A stretch of 5,802 nucleotides of DNA, from NCBI GenBank assembly GCA_946185785.1, contig CAMHKP010000033.1, positions 1 to 5,802 of the forward strand, read 5' to 3'. The position numbers were made by a program, and so were the translations under genes. Every line of letters begins with the position of its first letter. Position 1 is the first letter of the stretch. The notes under the pieces are model-generated. The model searched no databases. It had not been told where the DNA came from and saw only the letters and a program-made list of their open reading frames with translations. Positions 1 to 5,162 of this stretch are shown here, in pieces. Origin of the DNA: an uncultured Alphaproteobacteria bacterium. GTDB lineage: Bacteria > Pseudomonadota > Alphaproteobacteria > Rs-D84.

Positions 1-1
1 T

Positions 2-1825
2 GTTGTTAGTGGCGGTACAGCTCTTGGTGTTGCTGGTGCAACATTGGTTGTTGGGGGGGCGATTACAGAAAGCGTCAGTAACGCTTCAATTGATAATTAT
101 TCTACAAAGATGATTGTAGAAATTAACAAATGTAAAAATGCATCTTGTGCAGAAAAAATATTAAAGGAAAATTTGCAAAAAATTAGTAATTTGGCAGATA
201 AGTTAAATACAACAGATTTGCATGCGCTTGATAAAGAGTTGCCAAGGTTGGTGCGATTGTTGCCGAGTGATTCTGCTTTCTTGCAAGAATTAATAAAAGA
301 ATGTGTTGTTGAAGAGGGGGATAATAGTACTAATAATTGTCCTTTCTATGAGCATGGCACAGAACCAGAGGAAGTGTGGCGTGCCGTTGGAATTGCAATG
401 CAGGTTATCGGTTCAGTCCTTGTAATAGCGGATGCGTTTATGCAGTTGTCGAAAACTTCTGCGAGTATTACTGAAAGAATAGAGGATCTTAAGAAAACTG
501 GTTGGATACGACGTGGTAATCAATGGGTGAACCAGACAACCGGGGAAGTTATGGATAAGTTAAAACCAAATGTGTTGGCGTGGGATCCGAATCCAAATCT
601 GGCTGGTGGTGGACGTTGGAGAGGTTTGTTGTATGGTCATGGAACATCTGGCTCATTTACAAAGTCTGCTGATGTAATCAGGTATGTTACGGAACTTCCA
701 GGTGCTGCTGGTCGGGGAATCAATTGGTGGGAAATTGGTGCTGGTACTGGTGATATTGTGCTTAATGCTGCTACGGCTGGTGATAATGGTGGTCAACTTA
801 CAAATCCATTCTTGAATGGCAAGCCTGCCATAGGTACGGGTGATAACAGCGGTAATGACTACGGAGATAACAATGTTACTCGTAATGATGATGTTGGTGG
901 TGGAACATCTGGTGGCACAGTTGGTACTAGCACAGGAACTGGTACCGGTGCATCTGGCGGCACAGTTGGTAGTGGGGTTGGAACAGGCACTGGCACAAGT
1001 GGTACCAGCAGCAGTGGTAGCAGTAATATCACCAGCGGAAACAGCGGCGGCAATGTTGTAGTTGGTAGCGGTGGCTCGGGTTCTGGTAATACTGGATATT
1101 CGTCTGGTAATAATAACGTTACAAACCCTGGAACAACAAGCACAACCACATCATCAACGAATAATTCTGGGACTACTGGTTCCAGTGACAACACAGATAA
1201 TAGGAAGAAAGGTATATCTGGCTGGGGTGCGGCGGCAATTGGTGCAGGCGTTGCAGGTCTGGGGGTTGGTGCCGCATTGTTGATTGGTGGTGCTGGAAAG
1301 AATGATAAAACATCTGGTGCGACAACAACTATAAAAACGAATGGCAACGCAGAGTTGTTCAATAATATCCAATCGCGTGCAAACGAAACGATTGGTAATG
1401 TGAATAATTCAAATGTTGAACTGGTGCCGATTGAAACAGCAAAAGGTACCAAAGATACAATCGTTAGCATAGATGGTCATGCGGTGGTGGTTGCAAAACA
1501 CAACGGTAATCTGATTCCGTTTGTGGTTGATACGGAAAACGGTGTGACAAAATGGATGCCGTTCACAAATGTCAATATTAATACGCATGTGTTTAACAAA
1601 TATGTGCCAAAGACTGACATTATGCGTACAGCACAAATTGCTGAAAAATTGACAGAGGTATTGCCGCCATTACAGTTGCAATATTTCGCATCACCGAATG
1701 ATACTGGTATGCAATTTGCATCGCCCAGTATGAACGGATATACAATGATAAATGATAATTCATTGCGATATTTGTCGTTCAATTTCAATAAAAACACCCG
1801 TTTGGGTGTTTTTTTATTCGGGTAA
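2..1825 (+). CDS. Large Gly/Ser/Thr-rich membrane or surface protein, 5'-partial, function unknown
   Basis: The frame is open from base 2, so the true start lies outside the window; 607 codons are visible. I do not recognise a family. In order it shows a Gly-rich hydrophobic segment at the left edge (about 2-76) and a helical charged region with four cysteines (codons at 131, 146, 302 and 338) that could form disulfides if exported. A second hydrophobic helix follows at about 377-442, then a region rich in Trp, Gly and Asn (about 500-760). A low-complexity Gly/Ser/Thr/Asn linker (about 830-1200) contains a 15-residue repeat. A third, Gly/Ala-rich hydrophobic stretch (about 1211-1300) precedes a compact C-terminal domain. 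The membrane segments and low-complexity linker suggest an envelope or surface protein, which is inference. The last codons lie inside an intrinsic terminator and the stop is beyond it. The gene is certain as an open frame; its function is unknown. Confidence 0.8.
   Translation, partial: VVSGGTALGVAGATLVVGGAITESVSNASIDNYSTKMIVEINKCKNASCAEKILKENLQKISNLADKLNTTDLHALDKELPRLVRLLPSDSAFLQELIKECVVEEGDNSTNNCPFYEHGTEPEEVWRAVGIAMQVIGSVLVIADAFMQLSKTSASITERIEDLKKTGWIRRGNQWVNQTTGEVMDKLKPNVLAWDPNPNLAGGGRWRGLLYGHGTSGSFTKSADVIRYVTELPGAAGRGINWWEIGAGTGDIVLNAATAGDNGGQLTNPFLNGKPAIGTGDNSGNDYGDNNVTRNDDVGGGTSGGTVGTSTGTGTGASGGTVGSGVGTGTGTSGTSSSGSSNITSGNSGGNVVVGSGGSGSGNTGYSSGNNNVTNPGTTSTTTSSTNNSGTTGSSDNTDNRKKGISGWGAAAIGAGVAGLGVGAALLIGGAGKNDKTSGATTTIKTNGNAELFNNIQSRANETIGNVNNSNVELVPIETAKGTKDTIVSIDGHAVVVAKHNGNLIPFVVDTENGVTKWMPFTNVNINTHVFNKYVPKTDIMRTAQIAEKLTEVLPPLQLQYFASPNDTGMQFASPSMNGYTMINDNSLRYLSFNFNKNTRLGVFLFG
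905..994 (+). repeat. Two tandem 45-bp units encoding a 15-residue Gly/Thr repeat
   Basis: Two in-frame units at 905-949 and 950-994 encode TSGGTVGTSTGTGTG and ASGGTVGSGVGTGTG, and a third begins at 995. The first 21 bases (906-926 and 951-971) differ at one position. The repeat sits in the flexible linker of the unknown protein and may vary in copy number between strains. Confidence 0.75.
1790..1815 (+). terminator. Intrinsic terminator overlapping the end of the upstream gene
   Basis: CACCC (1795-1799) pairs with GGGTG (1804-1808) across a GTTT loop. The stem is extended by A1790-1794 against T1809-1813 and ends in seven Ts (1809-1815). It lies inside the coding frame of the upstream protein, whose stop is at 1823-1825. 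It insulates thrS control from upstream transcription. Confidence 0.85.
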
Positions 1826-1828
1826 TTA

Positions 1829-1857
1829 TTGACTTTTGGTGGGAAAATTATTAGAAT
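1829..1857 (+). promoter_or_regulatory. Promoter P1 of the thrS leader (sigma70 type)
   Basis: TTGACT (1829-1834) is followed by a 17-base spacer and TAGAAT (1852-1857), each one base from consensus. The predicted transcription start falls at about 1864-1867, at or within three bases of the ATG of the Thr-rich leader frame. It lies immediately after the upstream terminator. Confidence 0.75.
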
Positions 1858-1866
1858 ACCACTGTT

Positions 1867-1923
1867 ATGTTTAAGAATTTGTTTATTTTCACTACAACTA
1901 CAACAACCCCTGCGGGGGTGTAA
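1867..1923 (+). CDS. Putative threonine leader peptide controlling thrS (18 aa)
   Basis: ATG (1867) to TAA (1921-1923) encodes MFKNLFIFTTTTTTPAGV. The six adjacent Thr codons (ACT ACA ACT ACA ACA ACC, 1891-1908) use three different codons, so this is not a simple trinucleotide repeat. The frame starts within about three bases of the predicted start of transcription from P1 and has no Shine-Dalgarno sequence, so it is probably translated as a leaderless or near-leaderless message. It ends 84 bases before thrS, the gene for threonyl-tRNA synthetase. Leader peptides rich in the regulatory amino acid are known for E. coli thrL (thrABC) and pheM (pheST), and leaderless trpL is known in Sinorhizobium. 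By analogy, shortage of charged tRNA-Thr would stall the ribosome here and change folding of the following hairpin. Sequence and position are seen; the regulatory role is inferred. It could be a chance open frame, but the match of amino acid to downstream gene makes that unlikely. Confidence 0.75.
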   Translation: MFKNLFIFTTTTTTPAGV

Positions 1924-1942
1924 TTTCTATTTGCGCTTTTTT
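1903..1942 (+). promoter_or_regulatory. Candidate attenuator hairpin in the thrS leader
   Basis: CCCC (1907-1910) pairs with GGGG (1915-1918) around a TGCG loop. The stem is extended by A1906-T1919 and, past a bulged A1905, by C1904-G1920 and A1903-T1921. The 5' arm covers the last two Thr codons and the 3' arm the end of the leader frame. The following 1922-1932 is U-rich but imperfect, with a cleaner T6 run at 1937-1942. A ribosome stalled on the Thr codons would cover the 5' arm and block the hairpin. I did not find a convincing separate antiterminator. The hairpin is clear; its activity as a terminator is uncertain because the U tract is poor. Confidence 0.5.
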
Positions 1943-1958
1943 ATGCGCGCGCTATAAT
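1931..1958 (+). promoter_or_regulatory. Possible second thrS promoter P2
   Basis: TTGCGC (1931-1936), a 16-base spacer and a perfect TATAAT (1953-1958) would start transcription near 1965, downstream of the leader peptide and hairpin. If real, it gives thrS a basal supply that bypasses attenuation. The alternating GC tract at 1945-1952 can also pair with GCGC at 1933-1936 in RNA made from P1. Confidence 0.5.
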
Positions 1959-1993
1959 CAAAAAACGAAAATTTAAACAAAACATATAATAAA

Positions 1994-1999
1994 AGAAGG
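1994..1999 (+). promoter_or_regulatory. Ribosome binding site of thrS
   Basis: AGAAGG lies eight bases before the ATG at 2008. It fixes the start of the synthetase and so supports that the missing TGS domain is real and not a mis-called start. Confidence 0.8.
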
Positions 2000-2007
2000 T
2001 ACTTATT

Positions 2008-3741
2008 ATGTCTTATCCAATTGAAACGGTTCGGCATTCGTTGGCGCATGTTATGGCGGCAGCGGTTCAAAAGTTATTTCCAGATGTCAAATTCGCAGGT
2101 GGTCCGGCGATTGAAAATGGGTTCTATTATGACTTTGATACCGAACACAGATTTAGCGAAGAAGATTTCGCAAAGATAGAAAAAGAAATGCGCGAACTGA
2201 TTAAATCAAATGGTCGGTTCGAACAACGCTTTGTTAGTTTAGAAGAAGCAAAAGGTTTGTTCAAATTCCAGCCATACAAAATGGAATGGTTGAACGAATA
2301 TGATGCGGCGGGTGAACAATTGTCGGTTTATACTTTCCGCGACTTTACCGATTTGTGCCGTGGGCCACACGTGGAAAGTTCCAAAGATTTACCACGCGAT
2401 GGGTTCAAGATTCGCAACGTTGCCGGTGCATACTGGAAGGGTGATGCGAAAAACAAAATGTTGCAACGTATCTATGTTGACGCATTTTTAACCAAAGAAG
2501 ATTTGGAACAGTTCTTAAAGATGCAGGAAGAAGCCGCACAACGCGATAATCGTAAACTGGGTAAAGATATGGATTTGTTCCATTTTGAACCAGAATATGC
2601 CCCAGGTGCAGTGTTCTGGCACAATAATGGTTATCGTATTTATCGCAAACTTATTGATTATTTGCGTGCACGTCAAGAACGTGCTGGATATCTTGAAATA
2701 TCAACACCGTCAATTATGGATCGTTGTTTGTGGGAACGTAGCGGCCACTGGGCTAAATATGGTGCACATAATTATTCTGGAAAAACCCAAGATGGAAAAA
2801 CGTTCTGTGTAAAACCGATGTCTTGTCCAGGGGGAATGTTGGTGTTTGGTCAGGGTATTAAATCGTATAAAGATTTGCCGTTGTATTTGGCTGAATTCGG
2901 CAAAGTTTGTCGTTATGAAGCCGCGGGCGGCTTATCGGGCTTGATGCGTGTTCGCGAATTTACCCAAGACGATGCTCACATTTTCTGTACAGAAGAACAA
3001 TTGGAAGAAGAGGTCGTCAAAATCTTGCGCTTTATTAAAGATATTTATGGCAAGTTTGGTTTTGACAAGATTTCAATGAAATTGGCAACGCGTCCAAATT
3101 CAGAATTCCGTATTGGGTCTGATGAGGTTTGGGATAAAGCCGAAGGTGCATTGAAACATGCGCTGGATGCAAATGGTATTGAATACGAAATCGCTGAAGG
3201 TGATGCTGCATTCTATGGTCCAAAAATCGATAATTATTTAAAAGATTCAATGGGTCGTGTGTGGCAATGTGGAACGGTTCAATTGGATATGAATTTGCCA
3301 GAACGTTTTGACTTATCTTATGTTGGCGAAGATGGTGAAAAACATCGTCCAATTATGTTGCATCGTGCATTGTTGGGATCCATTGAACGCTTTATGGGTG
3401 TGTTGCTGGAATCAACGGGTGGTAATTTGCCATTGTGGTTATCGCCAGAACCAGTTGTCGTGACGCCAATTTCTGAAAAGCAGGCGGATTATGCAAACGA
3501 AGTGGTAAGCGCACTGCGTGCGGCGGGCGTATATTGTCGTGCTGATTTGCGTGACGAAAAAGTGAATTACAAGATTCGCGAATTGTCGTTGGCAAAAACG
3601 CCAATTATCGCCGTCGTTGGTGATAAAGAAGCAGCCGATAAAGCGGTGACGTTGCGTCGTCTGGGTGTTGAAAAGCAAGAAACGAAATCACTTGATGCGT
3701 TTGTTGCAGAAATGGCGGATGCAATTAAAATGCCATTATAA
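2008..3741 (+). CDS. thrS: Threonyl-tRNA synthetase, short form lacking the TGS domain
   Basis: Cytoplasmic class II synthetase that charges tRNA-Thr with threonine. The 577-residue product compares with 642 in E. coli. It begins at the editing (N2) domain, whose HxxxH (H10, H14) and CxxxH (C117, H121) residues are intact, so removal of mischarged Ser is expected. The catalytic core follows (about 185-480), with zinc and threonine ligands C273, H324 and H452 aligning to C334, H385 and H511 of E. coli at an offset of about 60. The anticodon-binding domain is at the C terminus (about 480-577). The N-terminal TGS domain is absent: the upstream bases hold a promoter and leader, and AGAAGG precedes this ATG. 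Variant core motifs are SCPGGM where the E. coli enzyme has NCPGH, and RYEAAGGLSG for RNEPSGSLHG. Two stop codons follow in tandem. Expression is probably controlled by the upstream Thr-rich leader. Confidence 0.97.
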   Translation: MSYPIETVRHSLAHVMAAAVQKLFPDVKFAGGPAIENGFYYDFDTEHRFSEEDFAKIEKEMRELIKSNGRFEQRFVSLEEAKGLFKFQPYKMEWLNEYDAAGEQLSVYTFRDFTDLCRGPHVESSKDLPRDGFKIRNVAGAYWKGDAKNKMLQRIYVDAFLTKEDLEQFLKMQEEAAQRDNRKLGKDMDLFHFEPEYAPGAVFWHNNGYRIYRKLIDYLRARQERAGYLEISTPSIMDRCLWERSGHWAKYGAHNYSGKTQDGKTFCVKPMSCPGGMLVFGQGIKSYKDLPLYLAEFGKVCRYEAAGGLSGLMRVREFTQDDAHIFCTEEQLEEEVVKILRFIKDIYGKFGFDKISMKLATRPNSEFRIGSDEVWDKAEGALKHALDANGIEYEIAEGDAAFYGPKIDNYLKDSMGRVWQCGTVQLDMNLPERFDLSYVGEDGEKHRPIMLHRALLGSIERFMGVLLESTGGNLPLWLSPEPVVVTPISEKQADYANEVVSALRAAGVYCRADLRDEKVNYKIRELSLAKTPIIAVVGDKEAADKAVTLRRLGVEKQETKSLDAFVAEMADAIKMPL

Positions 3742-3750
3742 TAAAGTGCA

Positions 3751-3790
3751 AAGTTCAGAGTTCAAAGTGCAAATTTTGAACTCTGGACTT
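3751..3790 (+). repeat. Long hairpin (inverted repeat) between thrS and the lipoprotein gene
   Basis: Arms 3751-3766 and 3775-3790 pair over 16 positions with a single T-G wobble (11 perfect pairs next to the loop) around an 8-base loop. There is no T tract after it, so it is not a standard terminator. A direct repeat AAAGTGCAAA (3743-3752 and 3764-3773) overlaps the left arm. It may be a dispersed intergenic repeat, an mRNA 3'-end stabiliser or a processing site. Confidence 0.75.
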
Positions 3791-3813
3791 GTATGAAAGA
3801 TAAGGAAACGAAC

Positions 3814-3957
3814 ATGAAAAAATTTGTATCACTTGTTTTACTGGGCGTTGTTGCGATATCTGTTATGGGATGTGTTCATAAATGTGAAACAGAACCAATT
3901 GTAGAAGAAAATCACAAACTGATTGTGCCACCACATTTTGGACAAATGCCTAAATAA
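3814..3957 (+). CDS. Small lipoprotein (47 aa), possibly BamF-like
   Basis: ATG at 3814 is preceded by AAGGA (3802-3806) at good spacing. The first 20 residues, MKKFVSLVLLGVVAISVMGC, are a lipoprotein signal peptide with a positive start, a hydrophobic core and lipobox VMGC, placing the lipidated Cys at residue 20. The mature part is only 28 residues, carries a second Cys (C23) and ends in LIVPPHFGQMPK. With no inner-membrane retention Asp after the Cys, the outer membrane is the likely location. The tail resembles the PLxVPPxF motif of alphaproteobacterial BamF (DUF3035), a lipoprotein of the outer-membrane assembly machine, but the DEF segment usually found before it is missing. That link is inference from memory. 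An in-frame ATG at 3793 would add seven residues but fits the signal peptide less well. It lies 72 bases after thrS. Confidence 0.8.
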   Translation: MKKFVSLVLLGVVAISVMGCVHKCETEPIVEENHKLIVPPHFGQMPK

Positions 3958-3980
3958 TATTTAAATTTGTTGATTACATT

Positions 3981-4008
3981 TTGTAATTGCCCATTTTTGT
4001 GGTATAAT
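3981..4008 (+). promoter_or_regulatory. Promoter of the SPOR protein-tatA operon
   Basis: TTGTAA (3981-3986), a 16-base spacer and a perfect TATAAT (4003-4008) with an extended TGG just before it (4000-4002). Transcription would start near 4015, leaving a leader of about 24 bases with GGGGGG (4025-4030) as ribosome site seven to eight bases before the ATG at 4039. Confidence 0.75.
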
Positions 4009-4038
4009 ATATGCATCAACAAATGGGGGGATTTTCGC

Positions 4039-4863
4039 ATGAATACGGAAGAAAACAATTTGGACTTATTAGATTTGGATGATGATACACCGGTTGAAAC
4101 ATTGCCGGAAACAACACCATTCGCAGCACCACGCCCGCGTAAGCCTTGGTTGCTGATGGGGTTGGGGTTGGTCGTTATTATTTTGGCGACTTATATCATT
4201 ATTCGCACGATTGGAAGTGATTCGTCTAAATCTGTTGAGATTAATTTAGATACACCAGAATTAGTTGTTGGTTCCGATTCGGTTGATGTGCCAAATGATA
4301 CATTAAATGTTCCTGCGAAACCTGTACCAGTGGAAGTGGCACCACAACCAGTGGTTCAGCCACAGCCAGCACCAGCACCGAAACCTGTTGTTGAAAGCAA
4401 TGGTGTTCCTGTTCGTGTTGTGTCTGATCGTCGTGATGTCACATTTAATCCAGAAAAACCAGTTGTTGAACAACCAAAACCAGTAGTTCAACAGCCAGCA
4501 CCAAAACCAGTTGTTGAACAACCGAAACCTGTGGCTAAACCAGCCGCACAACCAGTGGCTAAACCGGCAGCAAAACCAGCAGCGAAGCCAGCTGTACAAA
4601 AGACCGCGGTTGCACCACGTGGTTCTTGGTATGTTCAATTTGGTTCATATGGCACACGCGCAGCAGCCGAAGCAGCAGAACGTCAAATGCGTTCGGGTCA
4701 TAAGAGCCTGTTTGATGGCAAACAGTTTGTTATCTTGGCGGCACAATTGCCAAATGGTAAAACAACGTACAGATTGCGTGTAGCATTTACCACATCGAAT
4801 GATGCAAATGGTTTCTGCCAGAATGCAAAGTCTGATGGTTTGGATTGTTATGTTGCGAAATAA
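4039..4863 (+). CDS. SPOR-domain single-pass inner-membrane protein
   Basis: The 274-residue protein starts at the ATG at 4039, chosen because a GGGGGG ribosome site precedes it and because the in-frame TTG at 3967 lies upstream of the promoter -10. Residues 1-36 are acidic and cytoplasmic and end in basic RPRK. Residues 37-55 are one membrane helix, giving a type II topology with a periplasmic bulk. Residues about 90-192 are a Pro/Val/Lys/Ala-rich linker with repeated PKPVV and PAAKP units, which should span the periplasm. Residues about 195-274 are a SPOR domain, starting SWYVQFGSY and ending DCYVAK, with two cysteines near the end. SPOR domains bind peptidoglycan stripped of stem peptides, typically at the division site, so a role in septation or cell-wall remodelling is likely. 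It is the first gene of an operon with tatA, 14 bases downstream. Which SPOR protein it corresponds to (FtsN-like or other) cannot be settled here. Confidence 0.9.
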   Translation: MNTEENNLDLLDLDDDTPVETLPETTPFAAPRPRKPWLLMGLGLVVIILATYIIIRTIGSDSSKSVEINLDTPELVVGSDSVDVPNDTLNVPAKPVPVEVAPQPVVQPQPAPAPKPVVESNGVPVRVVSDRRDVTFNPEKPVVEQPKPVVQQPAPKPVVEQPKPVAKPAAQPVAKPAAKPAAKPAVQKTAVAPRGSWYVQFGSYGTRAAAEAAERQMRSGHKSLFDGKQFVILAAQLPNGKTTYRLRVAFTTSNDANGFCQNAKSDGLDCYVAK

Positions 4864-4864
4864 T

Positions 4865-4870
4865 AGGGGG
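4865..4870 (+). promoter_or_regulatory. Ribosome binding site of tatA
   Basis: AGGGGG directly follows the SPOR gene stop and lies seven bases before the ATG at 4878. It resembles the G-rich site of the preceding gene and supports translation of both from one message. Confidence 0.7.
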
Positions 4871-4877
4871 ATAAAAA

Positions 4878-5120
4878 ATGTTTGGACGCTTTGGATGGGC
4901 TGAAATCTTAGTTATCGTTGTATTGGTTGTGATTCTGTTCGGTCACAACAAGATTCCAGGTATGATGAAAAACTTGGCCGATGGGTTAAATGTTTTTAAA
5001 AAGGAATTAAAGACCGAAGAAAAAACAGAAGAACCAGTTAAGAAGCCTGTTGCAAAAAAAGCTGTTGCTAAAAAGAAACCAGTTAAAAAAGCACCAGTCA
5101 AAAAAACGACTAAAAAATAA
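4878..5120 (+). CDS. tatA: Twin-arginine translocase subunit TatA/E with a lysine-rich tail
   Basis: This inner-membrane protein assembles around TatBC to let folded proteins with twin-arginine signals cross. The 80-residue product has the family layout: a short N terminus with E9, a membrane helix (about 7-21), the F21-G22 hinge, then K25-I26-P27 and an amphipathic helix ending in F40-K41-K42. The N-terminal pattern (GWAEIL and FG hinge) fits TatA/E, and the short amphipathic helix argues against TatB. The C-terminal tail from about residue 53 is unusual: it is built from repeats of Lys, Ala, Pro and Val, with 13 Lys in 28 residues, like histone H1-type tails. It follows the SPOR gene by 14 bases and ends before a terminator, so tatB and tatC are not in this operon. 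Confidence 0.93.
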   Translation: MFGRFGWAEILVIVVLVVILFGHNKIPGMMKNLADGLNVFKKELKTEEKTEEPVKKPVAKKAVAKKKPVKKAPVKKTTKK

Positions 5121-5134
5121 AAATATTTAACAAT

Positions 5135-5162
5135 AAAAAAACGCGCCATTGGCGCGTTTTTT
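5135..5162. terminator. Bidirectional intrinsic terminator between tatA and dksA
   Basis: CGCGCC (5142-5147) pairs with GGCGCG (5151-5156) across a 3-base loop. It is flanked by seven As on the left (5135-5141) and six Ts on the right (5157-5162), so it has a U tract in both directions. It serves both convergent units; the last Ts overlap the dksA stop codon. Confidence 0.93.

Noticed and set aside
840..1283. Two short plus-strand frames inside the large gene
   Set aside because: They are out-of-frame readings of the low-complexity linker and have no start signals.
859..1470. 203-residue minus-strand open frame rich in Pro, Val and Leu
   Set aside because: It is the antisense of the Gly/Ser/Thr linker in the large plus-strand gene. 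Its composition follows from the repeats, and it has no ribosome site or recognisable domain.
1933..1952. GCGC / GCGCGCGC pairing as the thrS terminator
   Set aside because: It forms only four GC pairs around an 8-base loop and is followed by TATAATC and an A run rather than Ts. It fits better as a promoter region or an alternative RNA stem.
1864..2007. T-box riboswitch before thrS
   Set aside because: The leader is too short, with no specifier stem or T-box sequence and no long terminator/antiterminator pair.
3751..3790. Rho-independent terminator of thrS
   Set aside because: The stem is long but has no T tract after it; the next bases are GTATGAAAG. It is recorded as a repeat or hairpin instead.
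3967..4038. N-terminal extension of the SPOR protein from TTG at 3967
   Set aside because: The extension crosses the TATAAT at 4003-4008 and lacks a ribosome site, while ATG 4039 has a G-rich site at good spacing.
4303..4638. 111-residue minus-strand frame rich in Trp, Phe and Arg
   Set aside because: It is the antisense of the Pro/Val/Lys repeats of the SPOR protein; the odd composition is a mirror of those repeats.
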